From DRYM01 sp964526225 (GTDB taxonomy: Archaea > Thermoproteota > Thermoprotei_A > EX4484-217-1), in NCBI GenBank assembly GCA_964526225.1, contig CAZGLL010000005.1, positions 1 to 64,000 of the forward strand: DNA of 64,000 bases, in the 5' to 3' direction. A model generated the notes under the pieces. The model did no database searches and was not told the DNA's origin. It saw nothing but the letters and a program-made list of their open reading frames with translations. This document shows, one piece after another, positions 15,111 through 23,797 of this stretch; the first letter of the stretch is position 1, and each line of letters starts with the position of its first letter. Position numbers and translations under genes: made by a program.

Positions 15111-16214
15111 TCAGCTTTTCCTAACAGCTATCATGTCCATCGTGTGTTCAGCAATATCTGCTGTTTCACTTAACATGCTTTTTAAGCATTCAACAATCAT
15201 TCTTAAGGTTGGTGTATCCCTATCGCAAACGTCTAAGTTCAACATTACGTTTTCTAATTCCTCTTCTAATTCTACTGTTTGTACTGCTCTCTCTATGGCG
15301 TTTAAAGCCATGTTATCGTTCATGCTGTAGAATGCGTTCATCGCTTCATTAAATATCTCTATTATAGCCCTTGATAATTGCTCTATTTTCGACTTTAAAG
15401 GTTCATAAGGTTTCTTGGCTAGCTTAATTGTTTTATCGGCAACATATGTTGCATAATCGGCAATTTTTTCTATGTTTCTAGCTATCATCGATAGGTTTAT
15501 TGCATCTGCCGATTGCTCTAAACCAATATCAAGCATTATTCTTCTGTCTTGGAGTGAGAGATTTAATTGTCTTATGAATAAGAAGTAAAACCTATCTATT
15601 TCGTCATCCCTTATTATAACATCTCTTGCTAAGTCCTTATCTAAATTCATGAATGCCGCTATTGTGTCTTTAAGCATACTCCATACCAGCTTATGCATTC
15701 TCTGTAGGATGTGAATTACCTTAAGTTCCTCAACATTCACTATAACCTGGATAACAAGTCCTTCAGGTAAATCCTCTACCACTTCTGCACCAACAAGATA
15801 TCTTCTAATGAAGTCTCTTAGAACCTTCTTATCCTCTATTGGTGCAACACCGTCTTTAACAACAAGCTTTATTATGTCTCCCCCTGAAACATAGGCTGCT
15901 ACAAGCATTCTAATAGCTCTACCTATAGACCAGTCCTTGCTTTTAATGGTTAAAACAACGTCCTTCTTTCTAGAAGCTTCCTTAAGAGGCATTAATAGTA
16001 ATGTGTTGTCATTTTGCGCATAAACAACAATAGAGTCTCCGGGTTTAAGGCCAGCATTTAATACCCAGTGTTTCGGAAGCGAAACAATATATGTTGAACC
16101 GCCAGTTACCTGAATTTTCCGTATTTCACCAAATTCTCTTTTCTTACGTGAAGACAAAGTGTTTCCACCTATTACCTTGGAATTCAATACCCTTATGTAG
16201 TTAATTCGTAGCAC
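15111..16214 (-). CDS. PhoU-domain protein with N-terminal SpoVT-AbrB DNA-binding domain
   Basis: Residues about 25-75 form an AbrB swapped-hairpin domain (GEIRKIQVTGGSTYIVSLPKHWVLNAGLKPGDSIVV). The rest consists of PhoU three-helix bundles, with conserved SMIARNIEKIADYATYVADK and the tail SMLSETADIAEHTMDMI. Archaeal proteins of this architecture are thought to regulate phosphate uptake. A TTG at 16157 (preceded by AGGTGGAA) gives a better-placed start, making the protein about 348 residues. No pst transporter genes are in this window, so a trans-acting role is likely. Confidence 0.85.
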   Translation of the reverse strand: MLRINYIRVLNSKVIGGNTLSSRKKREFGEIRKIQVTGGSTYIVSLPKHWVLNAGLKPGDSIVVYAQNDNTLLLMPLKEASRKKDVVLTIKSKDWSIGRAIRMLVAAYVSGGDIIKLVVKDGVAPIEDKKVLRDFIRRYLVGAEVVEDLPEGLVIQVIVNVEELKVIHILQRMHKLVWSMLKDTIAAFMNLDKDLARDVIIRDDEIDRFYFLFIRQLNLSLQDRRIMLDIGLEQSADAINLSMIARNIEKIADYATYVADKTIKLAKKPYEPLKSKIEQLSRAIIEIFNEAMNAFYSMNDNMALNAIERAVQTVELEEELENVMLNLDVCDRDTPTLRMIVECLKSMLSETADIAEHTMDMIAVRKS

Positions 16215-16575
16215 CTATATATTTCTGTAGTTTACAGAGAACGAGTTTTAATATCTCACATAAACTCATAGCTCTAAATGCTCCACATTATACCCATTAA
16301 GTCCTGGAAATTAAGCCCAAAGTAGTCTTTGACTACTTAGTGTTAGCGAAAATTATTGAAAAGAAGGCAAATACGGCATATCTCTCAGCATAGGACAATC
16401 TGATTATTGATAGATCAAAGAACGCTAAAGAAGCATTTAAGAAAGGTTTTAGATGTAAAGGTAATTGTATCTAAGAGAGCTTTCTGCATGTTTCCTATGT
16501 CTTGAAAATAGTTATTAAAGCAGTAATAAATGTCTAGGAGATAGTGCTAATTTTGAAATAAATAGGGTATGATAC
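16215..16575. other. Intergenic stretch with a decayed plus-strand open frame
   Basis: The 361 bases hold no intact gene. On the plus strand from about 16322 a frame reads VFDYLVLAKIIEKKANTAY then, after one TAG, DNLIIDRSKNAKEAFKKG, and in a shifted frame VIVSKRAFCMFPMS. This looks like a decayed gene, possibly a mobile-element or toxin remnant, but I cannot name it. A perfect hairpin AAGTAGTC-TTT-GACTACTT lies at 16320-16338. Confidence 0.3.
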
Positions 16576-17343
16576 TTATTTAAAAAGCCATTTTTCCTCA
16601 GGCATATTTAATTCCTTAGCGGTTGCCTTCTCGCTTCTTTCGTACTTATATCCTTTTATTATAACAACGGGAATTCCTTCCTTACCTTGACCTGTAAGAA
16701 GTTCAGCAGCACATGCTATTTCATCTGCCACTGCAATAACAGTCACCTTGAACTTGTATCCGAAGGAGTCATCCTTTCCTCTATAGTCTCTGAAAGGATT
16801 AATTCCTGAAATTCCTATAGCCATGTTTATCATACCATTTCTTAACGGCCTACCGTAGGTATCCGTTATTACTACTGCGACATCTTTTCCCGTGAGCTCT
16901 TTTATCCTACTTCTTATTTTTCTAGCTGATTCGTCCGGATCTTTAGGTAGTAAAGCAACTATTTCATCTGTGCCGGCGATGTTTGAAGCATCTATTCCAG
17001 CATTAGCACAAACTATTCCATGATGTGTTTCAACAATTAAATGCCCATCCTTCGTGGCCTTAATTACTCGTTTCGATTCTCTAAGAACCATTTCAACTAA
17101 TCTTGGATCCTTCCCTACAATTGATGCTATTTTATATGCTCTCTCCGAAGGAATTATGTCTTTAAGATTAACTATTCTACCTTCAGCTTTCGAAATTATC
17201 TTATGTGTGACAACAACTATATCTCCATCACTTATTTCAACACCTTCCCTTCTACATGCTTCAACAATTAACTTACCTATATCATCTCCTTCCCTTATTT
17301 CCGGTAATGTTTCTAATCCTATGAGCACTATTTCCTTCGCCAT
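16576..17343 (-). CDS. cofE: Coenzyme F420-0:L-glutamate ligase
   Basis: The 255-residue protein matches CofE throughout: VLIGLETLPEIREGDDI, DGDIVVVTHKIISKAEGR, ETHHGIVCANAGIDASN and VVITDTYGRPLRNGMINMAIG. CofE adds one or more L-glutamates to F420-0 using GTP and Mn2+. The length corresponds to the stand-alone archaeal enzyme, not the FbiB fusion. It is the last gene of the cofD-cofC-NT-NT-cofE unit, nine bases after the preceding stop, so it is surely co-transcribed with the two nucleotidyltransferase paralogues. Confidence 0.93.
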   Translation of the reverse strand: MAKEIVLIGLETLPEIREGDDIGKLIVEACRREGVEISDGDIVVVTHKIISKAEGRIVNLKDIIPSERAYKIASIVGKDPRLVEMVLRESKRVIKATKDGHLIVETHHGIVCANAGIDASNIAGTDEIVALLPKDPDESARKIRSRIKELTGKDVAVVITDTYGRPLRNGMINMAIGISGINPFRDYRGKDDSFGYKFKVTVIAVADEIACAAELLTGQGKEGIPVVIIKGYKYERSEKATAKELNMPEEKWLFK

Positions 17344-17352
17344 TACCTTCCA

Positions 17353-18429
17353 TCACCTAAGCCATCTTAGTGGTTTAATGTAATCTTTACCTTTTGCTTC
17401 AGCTGAACCTACGACTAATCTGAAATATCTGCTATCCCTAATTTTATCGTATACTTCTTCAACTTTACCGTACGCAATAAATTCCTCGTCTACATCCAAT
17501 ATTCCGGAATATAGTCCTTCGAAAGTTACAACCTCTTTTATTTCAGAGAACTCTTCTTTACCCTCAAGAACCTCGACATCATCAACAATGTATCTTCCAG
17601 GTAGGAAAATAGATAGTTTATTACCAATAACTTTGCCTCTTATTTTTATGAGATCCTTAGGTACATATGTTTTATCGCCATATTTTTCATCAATCTCCTC
17701 AGGCATAAGTATTGGATGAACCGAAAAAATCCTATAGCCCTTAAAGACTAATCTCATTTTCTTCTCAACATACATTAGGTAGGCTTCTTTAGGAGTTAAT
17801 GGGTGATATTTAGAAACCTCTAAAGCCCATTCTTTAATAACATTATCCTCAGGTAAACTTATCTTTTCCCATTCAACTTCTCTTAACGCTCTAATAAGTT
17901 TCCAAGAGTTAGTAATACCATAGACTGTTAAATCAATATCCGAATATTTAGGGTTATGTATTTTCGTAAGAATAGAGCCTGAAATTCCGAAGTATTGAGT
18001 TTTAATGTTAGTTATCTCGGAAAGGTATCTTACGAGTTCTGCGAGATCACTTTCTAACTCGTCCTCTCCTCCATTCACAATAATTTCTTTAAGTCTTTCT
18101 TCGGGAATGTAATGTTTCCTTATCTCGCTAACTGGTACACCTATGAACGTAATGTTAAACACATTATCATAATATATGTAGTGAGGCTTAATCTTCCTTA
18201 AAATCTTAAATGATTCGGATACAGCAACACTACTGTAGTATTTAAGTACTCTATTGTAACCTACTTTACCTCTAAACCATATAGTGTCTAAACTTTGTGT
18301 GGGCACATATTTCAAATACGCCAGTACTCTATCTGGCGGATGCACATACCCTACAACACAGTAAAGATAGCCATCCTTATCTTCAACAAAATCTCTATCT
18401 AAGAAGGCTTTCCGATATGATGAAGTCAT
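17353..18429 (-). CDS. Pol-beta-type nucleotidyltransferase paralogue 2, in the F420 operon
   Basis: The start at 18429 has GGAGGTT upstream and overlaps the previous gene by 35 bases. The 358-residue protein has three parts: an N-terminal domain with GYVHPPDRVLAYLKYVP (about 27-43), a nucleotidyltransferase core with FGISGSILTKIHNPKYSDID (GS at 151-152, metal-binding D164 and D166), and a C-terminal beta-rich domain (RGKVIGNKLSIFLPGRYIVD ... YFRLVVG). Active-site residues are intact. It resembles the uncharacterised archaeal COG1665 nucleotidyltransferases. It is a clear paralogue of the gene upstream. The substrate is unknown; position inside F420 biosynthesis suggests a nucleotide- or cofactor-linked role. 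Confidence 0.75.
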   Translation of the reverse strand: MTSSYRKAFLDRDFVEDKDGYLYCVVGYVHPPDRVLAYLKYVPTQSLDTIWFRGKVGYNRVLKYYSSVAVSESFKILRKIKPHYIYYDNVFNITFIGVPVSEIRKHYIPEERLKEIIVNGGEDELESDLAELVRYLSEITNIKTQYFGISGSILTKIHNPKYSDIDLTVYGITNSWKLIRALREVEWEKISLPEDNVIKEWALEVSKYHPLTPKEAYLMYVEKKMRLVFKGYRIFSVHPILMPEEIDEKYGDKTYVPKDLIKIRGKVIGNKLSIFLPGRYIVDDVEVLEGKEEFSEIKEVVTFEGLYSGILDVDEEFIAYGKVEEVYDKIRDSRYFRLVVGSAEAKGKDYIKPLRWLR

Positions 18430-19465
18430 TATGTGAACCTCCAACAACTATTCTATAATGACTAAATTCACCACGATGAAATATGCTCTCCAACTTACCT
18501 CTAACTACAGCTATCTCCCTTGAGAAAACTTGTTGACAAAACCTTCCTCTAAATGAAACTACTTCTCGTATTTCGTTAAAACCTATATTGCTCTTAAGCT
18601 TGCTTGAATCTATAACTTTAATCACCTCGATTTTATAGCTAACAGGCGTGAATATGGATCCCGAATCATCCAGGACCTTAGCTTTAATGGTTATTTCCCC
18701 CATATCTTTATATTTGAATTCGCCGTATTTGGGAACTTCATGGGGTTTTTTAACGAATCTTATGAAGAACTCTCTATCTAGGAAAAATCCTTGGAAAATC
18801 TTTCTTCTTTCATGTTTAACGAAGGTTTCGAAATCCATAACCTTATATGCTTTTCTAAACTCATAGAGTTTCCTATACTCTTCAATGCTATGTTTTCTTA
18901 GAATACCCTTAGAAAAAAGCTTATTAAGGGTATCAGCTATCTTCTTAGATTCCTTAGTACCATAGATTATTAAGTCAATATCACTATCTTCTCTATGTAG
19001 ATTTACAAGTAATGAACCACTTATACCCAAATTTTCAATACTAACGTCTGATTCTCTAGCTACCATTAAGGCAAGGTCTAGGGCTCTCTTTTTCAAACCC
19101 GTAAGGGAATCGCTATGTTTCAATAAATTCCTTAAGTATTTTGTTGGAATATAGTGTTTAGTAATGTTTTTTAGAGGAACCTCACTTACATATGTGTCAA
19201 AAACATCGTCATAGACAAGGTATTCCTTAAGCCTACTCCTTAAGAATTCGTATCTAACATTTAAATCGTATATTTTTTCGTAACATTTTCCATTTCTGCA
19301 TCTGCTTCCAGAAGACGAAGGAACGTATCTAGGATATGCTACAACCCTTGCTGGAGGATGTTCGTATCCTTTAACATCGAATATTATGCCATATATGTCT
19401 TCAATAAAATCTCCTTCGATAAAAAATTCGCCTTTAAAACTAATTTTTGAACACCTCACATACAA
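18395..19465 (-). CDS. Pol-beta-type nucleotidyltransferase paralogue 1, in the F420 operon
   Basis: The 356-residue protein has the same three-part plan as its downstream paralogue: KGYEHPPARVVAYPRYVPS (about 32-50), ITKHYIPTKYLRNLL, the catalytic LGISGSLLVNLHREDSDIDL (GS at 150-151, D162 and D164) and a C-terminal domain with VLDDSGSIFTPVSYKIEV and HYRIVVGGSH. The two proteins are clearly related but well diverged, so the duplication is old. The gene overlaps cofC by 26 bases and paralogue 2 by 35 bases. The nucleotidyl acceptor cannot be predicted. Confidence 0.75.
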   Translation of the reverse strand: MYVRCSKISFKGEFFIEGDFIEDIYGIIFDVKGYEHPPARVVAYPRYVPSSSGSRCRNGKCYEKIYDLNVRYEFLRSRLKEYLVYDDVFDTYVSEVPLKNITKHYIPTKYLRNLLKHSDSLTGLKKRALDLALMVARESDVSIENLGISGSLLVNLHREDSDIDLIIYGTKESKKIADTLNKLFSKGILRKHSIEEYRKLYEFRKAYKVMDFETFVKHERRKIFQGFFLDREFFIRFVKKPHEVPKYGEFKYKDMGEITIKAKVLDDSGSIFTPVSYKIEVIKVIDSSKLKSNIGFNEIREVVSFRGRFCQQVFSREIAVVRGKLESIFHRGEFSHYRIVVGGSHNDFIISESLLR

Positions 19466-20084
19466 ATAGGTGCGTATATGTCCCTTTACCTAATTGTTTA
19501 AGTCTTTCTAAATCTTTGGGTATGTCGATATCGAGTGATGTACTTTCTGAGGAATAGATTAGACATTTAAGCTTCCGTATTTTACATTCATCTAAGTGTT
19601 TTTGAAAACTATTCTCACCATATCTTAAAGGTATGTTTTTAGGTGGATTTTGAAGTATCACATTTGTTCCTCCATCATCAGAAGGTGCTAGAACAACACT
19701 ACCCCATATCTGCCCTTTCCTAATTATTTCATAAAGATCCCATGGTCTTATTAATGGCGCATCAGCAACTAAAAGAACAACTATATCGGCTTGTAGAGTT
19801 TCTTGAGCAAAGCATATTCCCTTCATTACAGCATCTATTTGACCCTTTCCTTCATCCCTTATTAGGAAAATGTTCTTACCGTATTCTTTCACTATACTTA
19901 CTTTTTCTTCTCCAAAGGTAACAATAACTATGTAGTTTATGAGCTTACAAGAGGTAATAGAAACAATAATGTCCTTAAGCATTTCAATAGTAAGTTTCTC
20001 TCTTGAACTCTGCGTAAGGATTTTTGAAAGCCTTAATTTAGCTGTTGTAGGGTTCTTAACAGGAACTATTGCTGCAATTCTCAT
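19440..20084 (-). CDS. cofC: 2-phospho-L-lactate guanylyltransferase
   Basis: The 214-residue protein has the CofC pattern: IAAIVPVKNPTTAKLRLSKIL (nucleotide-binding, with the lysine), REKLTIEMLKDI, VVLLVADAPLIRPWDL and VVLAPSDDGGTNVIL. It activates 2-phospholactate (or PEP/3-phosphoglycerate in other lineages) with GTP to give the substrate of CofD. The start overlaps the cofD stop by four bases, which indicates coupled translation. Which of the C3 acids is used cannot be read from the sequence. Confidence 0.92.
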   Translation of the reverse strand: MRIAAIVPVKNPTTAKLRLSKILTQSSREKLTIEMLKDIIVSITSCKLINYIVIVTFGEEKVSIVKEYGKNIFLIRDEGKGQIDAVMKGICFAQETLQADIVVLLVADAPLIRPWDLYEIIRKGQIWGSVVLAPSDDGGTNVILQNPPKNIPLRYGENSFQKHLDECKIRKLKCLIYSSESTSLDIDIPKDLERLKQLGKGTYTHLFVCEVFKN

Positions 20085-21034
20085 TTTCGTTCTTCTCCTA
20101 ATGTCCTTGCAAACTTCATGATTTCTCTGGCAAGCGCTACTTTATCGCTTAATGATTCCATAACTGTTTTTGCCACATGAACTCTTATTTTAAATTTCTT
20201 CTCAATAATTAACCTTAATGCTTCATCAGCGATATCTATTACTAATCCATCAATTAATCCCTTATAAAATTTCGCTATTCCTAGAGGTGAAGGATCAAGC
20301 CCATAAGCTTTCATGAATTTATCAGCGGGACCGGAAATGGGTCTATTCGAGATTATTGGTGATACAGCAATTATGGGTGCTTTTGCTTCTTTAAGAGCCT
20401 CCTTAACACCTTTAACACTTAGTATAGGTCCTATGCTATTGATAGGATTACTTGGACCTATAATTATTAATTCAGAATCTAAAATAGCTTTTAAGGTCTC
20501 TTTCTCAGCTTTAGCTCTCTCAAGACCTCTGAAGAAAACCCTTTTAACTTCGGGTTCAAATCTGTACTTAACCAAATATTCCTGAATATTCAGTACTCTC
20601 CCATCGAGTAGTTCAACGAATGTTTCTACATGTTCATTACACATAGGATAAATACGGGCTTTAATTCCTAATTTTCTACTGATGTACTTAGTAACTTCAG
20701 TTAATGTTAACCCTTTATTCATAAGGTATGTTCTTAAAACATGTATTGCAAGATCCCTATCGCCAATGTTGAACCATGTTTTTTCTAAACCATAAATTTT
20801 CGCTTGCTCGAGAAAGTTAAAAGTGTCATTTCTTATGCCCCAATATTTCTCAGTATCTAAAAATCCTGCGAAAAGATAAACTATGGTATCTAAATCCGGT
20901 GATACGTAAAGACCATTCCAGTATATGTCGTCGGATGTATTGACTATTACCGTTATTTCTTCGTCACTTACTATGTGGCGAAATCCTTCGATAAGCTTTG
21001 GCGTACCTGTACCTCCACTTAGAAAAACAACCAT
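20081..21034 (-). CDS. cofD: 2-phospho-L-lactate transferase (F420-0 synthase)
   Basis: CofD transfers the phospholactyl group from lactyl-diphospho-guanosine to the deazaflavin Fo. Diagnostic segments are VVFLSGGTGTPKLIEGF at the start, VIVNTSDDIYWNGLYVSPDLDT, FNIGDRDLAIHVLRT and IIGPSNPINSIGPIL. The start is set at the ATG at 21034 because GAGGAT lies nine bases upstream; the longer form begins at 21049. It is the first gene of the F420 operon. No cofG/cofH gene for Fo synthesis is in the window. Confidence 0.93.
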   Translation of the reverse strand: MVVFLSGGTGTPKLIEGFRHIVSDEEITVIVNTSDDIYWNGLYVSPDLDTIVYLFAGFLDTEKYWGIRNDTFNFLEQAKIYGLEKTWFNIGDRDLAIHVLRTYLMNKGLTLTEVTKYISRKLGIKARIYPMCNEHVETFVELLDGRVLNIQEYLVKYRFEPEVKRVFFRGLERAKAEKETLKAILDSELIIIGPSNPINSIGPILSVKGVKEALKEAKAPIIAVSPIISNRPISGPADKFMKAYGLDPSPLGIAKFYKGLIDGLVIDIADEALRLIIEKKFKIRVHVAKTVMESLSDKVALAREIMKFARTLGEERK

Positions 21035-21088
21035 ATTTATAATCCTCATGGACTGCTAGATTTTATTCGGAATATTAAGGTTTAGTTT

Positions 21089-22525
21089 CTAGTACTCTAT
21101 AACCCAAGTTGTTCTATCTTTAAAATCATAAAGCTTAACACCTACCTTAGCTAGCACATCTCTAATCTTATCTGAGACATCATATTGCTTCTTCATCCTA
21201 AATTCATGCCTTACGGAAACTACTGCTTCAACGATTCTTCTTAACTTCTCTTCAACCTCTTTTGCGCCATAGAAGTATTTGTCTAAAATCCCGAGAACCT
21301 CATTTAACTCCTTAAGTGTGGAGTATATCGTAAGTGCTAAAGTGTATGAAGGTTCACTATCTAGCTTCTTTATACTGAAGCTTATTAGTTCGTGAAGGTA
21401 CGGCATAGCCTTCGCCATGTTAAAATCATCACTCAAACTTTCAAAGAACATTCTTTTAAGTTCAACGATTTTATTCACATAAGCCCTAATGGTGGAGCTT
21501 AATTTATGCGGTGGTTTTTCATCTAACAGTATTTTCTTAGAATCTTCAACAACTTTCACTAACCTATTAAACAACATTTTTGTATGTTCTAAACCCTCCC
21601 ATGTGAAATCCATTGGGCTTCTATAGTATGAACTTAGAAGGTATAGTTTGAGAACTTCGGGTTTGTATTTTCCCAACACCTCATATACGGGAATTATGTT
21701 CCCTAAGCTTTTACTCATTTTTTCGCCTTTAATTGTCAAATACCCTACATGGAGCCAATACTTAACCCAAGGTGAAATTCCGAATCTTGCTTCGCTTTGG
21801 GCAATTTCGTTTTCATGATGTGGAAATATTAAATCCTGACCTCCACCGTGAATGTCGAACTGCGGGCCTAAGTATTTACTGCTCATAACGGAGCATTCAA
21901 TATGCCATCCAGGTCTCCCAGGACCCCAAGGACTATTCCACCAAGGTTCACCTGGTTTGGTTCTCTTCCATAGTGCGAAATCGTAAGGTTTCTTTTTCTC
22001 CTTAAGAAACTCCTCTTCCTGCCTCCATTCTTCACTAACTCTTCTTTTAGAAAGTTTACCGTACTCCGGGAACTTATCTACCTCAAAATATACGCTCCCG
22101 TGGCTTTCGTAAGCGTAACCCTTACGTACTAAATCCTGAATAAACTCTATAATGTCATCTATGTGCTCAGTAACCTTAGGCATCACATGAGGCATTCTAA
22201 TATTAAGCTTCACTAGAACATCAATGAACTCTTTAGTGTATTTTTCGGGAACTTCTCTCCAATCAACACCTAACTCCTTAGCTCTTTTGATAATTTTATC
22301 GTCAATATCTGTGATGTTCATAACGTGAAATACTGTATACCCTAAGTGCTCTAGATATCTCCTTACAAGATCAAATACTACGTATGTTCTAGCATGTCCT
22401 ATATGGGTATGATCGTATGGTGTTGGTCCGCAAATATACATTCTTACAAAACCCGGAATTAATGGTTCAAAATATTCTTTCTTGCCAGTTAACGTATTAG
22501 TTACCTTTAGCTTCACTAAACACAC
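21089..22525 (-). CDS. cysS: Cysteinyl-tRNA synthetase
   Basis: The 478-residue class I synthetase has the zinc-binding YICGPTPYDHTHIGHARTY segment with HIGH at 41-44, the ECSVMSSKYLG and GGGQDLIFPHHENE motifs (zinc and cysteine site), and KMSKSLGN. The C-terminal helical anticodon-binding region (DDFNMAKAMPYLHEL) is complete. The length equals that of other CysRS enzymes. It charges tRNA-Cys; a separate SepRS/SepCysS route is therefore not required in this organism. Confidence 0.95.
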   Translation of the reverse strand: MCLVKLKVTNTLTGKKEYFEPLIPGFVRMYICGPTPYDHTHIGHARTYVVFDLVRRYLEHLGYTVFHVMNITDIDDKIIKRAKELGVDWREVPEKYTKEFIDVLVKLNIRMPHVMPKVTEHIDDIIEFIQDLVRKGYAYESHGSVYFEVDKFPEYGKLSKRRVSEEWRQEEEFLKEKKKPYDFALWKRTKPGEPWWNSPWGPGRPGWHIECSVMSSKYLGPQFDIHGGGQDLIFPHHENEIAQSEARFGISPWVKYWLHVGYLTIKGEKMSKSLGNIIPVYEVLGKYKPEVLKLYLLSSYYRSPMDFTWEGLEHTKMLFNRLVKVVEDSKKILLDEKPPHKLSSTIRAYVNKIVELKRMFFESLSDDFNMAKAMPYLHELISFSIKKLDSEPSYTLALTIYSTLKELNEVLGILDKYFYGAKEVEEKLRRIVEAVVSVRHEFRMKKQYDVSDKIRDVLAKVGVKLYDFKDRTTWVIEY

Positions 22526-22691
22526 CCTTGCCTATTCTAGCTTCAATTGTAACTTTTAAGGCTAAGGATTTATTAGCATTATTACTTCTCCTCTTCCTCT
22601 TAAGAGCTTCCAACTATTGTTTTAAAAGAAAATAGATAAATTCTGCTTCAAAGAACACCTTGTTAGAGTGTTACAAATGATACTATGAGGG

Positions 22692-23726
22692 ATGTTATTG
22701 ACTATAACGTTAAGTAAAGTTGTAAATGAGTTACTGTCCAGAGTTAAGATAACACATGAACATGCTATTGTGTTTAAAGAACTGGTTTCAATAGATGGTT
22801 TCCATGGTGAATCGCTTGTACGTATTGTCACTCACGCTCATAAAGACCACCTATATGGGTTACGAGATAGCATCCGTAAGAACTCACTCATTGCCATGAC
22901 AAAAGCTACCTACGATATACTTACAGCATTAGGATATAAAATACCTAAGGAGAAGACGCTCACACTAAACTATAACCAGGAATTCAAGATAGGTGATTTA
23001 ACGCTCTCTCTTCATAAAGCAAAACATATTGTAGGTGCCGCACAAGTCCTTGCGATTGATAATGATGATACACGTTTAGTGTACACAGGAGATTTCAAAT
23101 TACCCTCAACACCCATACTTGATTCTGACCTATTAGTAATAGAGGCAACCTATGGTAATCCTGAACACGTTAGACCGTTTAAGTACGAAGTTGAAAGCTT
23201 ATTTGTAGACTTAGTAAAATCAAGCTTACCCCATGGTCCGGTATATATTTTCGGATACCATGGAAAACTTCAGGAAGCCATGGAGATACTTAGATCAGGA
23301 GGTATAGATGCACCATTCATAGCTCCAAGAAAAGTCTATGATGTAACTCTTGCAGCGATTAAGCACGGGTTAAACGTTGAAGGTTTATATTACGATAAAA
23401 CGTTGGAAGCGGAGGAAATAATGAGGAGCAAATGGTACGTGTATTTTGCACATGTAAACTCCCCTAAGAGAAACTATTATCATAGAGTATCATCTTTAAG
23501 CATAATTTTGACAGGATGGGAATTTAAAGAACCTCTAAGAAGATTAAACAGAAAAACGTACATTGTTGCTTTAAGTGACCATGCAGATTTCGAGCAACTT
23601 CTAAAGTATGTTGAGGAATCTAAACCTAAAGTCGTAGTTACTGATGCCTCAAGAGAGGGTTCAGCACACATTTTAGCTAAAGAAATAAGAAGAAGGCTTT
23701 CAATACCAGCAATCGCTCTTCCATAG
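22692..23726 (+). CDS. Metallo-beta-lactamase-fold nuclease (YSH1/SNM1-like, COG1236 type)
   Basis: The 344-residue protein has the metal motif THAHKDHL (H48, H50, D52, H53), a later HKAKHIVGAAQVLAIDND with the next histidine, YTGDF, the LLVIEATYGNPEH segment and the C-terminal LSDHADFEQLL typical of RNase J, CPSF and SNM1 enzymes. The family cleaves RNA or DNA; small archaeal members like this are often called exonucleases. It lies 72 bases upstream of reverse gyrase in the same direction, so a shared role in DNA maintenance is possible. ATG 22692 sits very close to GAGGG; TTG 22698 is another start. Confidence 0.8.
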   Translation: MLLTITLSKVVNELLSRVKITHEHAIVFKELVSIDGFHGESLVRIVTHAHKDHLYGLRDSIRKNSLIAMTKATYDILTALGYKIPKEKTLTLNYNQEFKIGDLTLSLHKAKHIVGAAQVLAIDNDDTRLVYTGDFKLPSTPILDSDLLVIEATYGNPEHVRPFKYEVESLFVDLVKSSLPHGPVYIFGYHGKLQEAMEILRSGGIDAPFIAPRKVYDVTLAAIKHGLNVEGLYYDKTLEAEEIMRSKWYVYFAHVNSPKRNYYHRVSSLSIILTGWEFKEPLRRLNRKTYIVALSDHADFEQLLKYVEESKPKVVVTDASREGSAHILAKEIRRRLSIPAIALP

Positions 23727-23797
23727 CAGCATAAACATTTTTAAGATCCAAAGAAAAGCTAACCTTATTGAGTAAAAGGGAACTAGAGAGTGAATAC

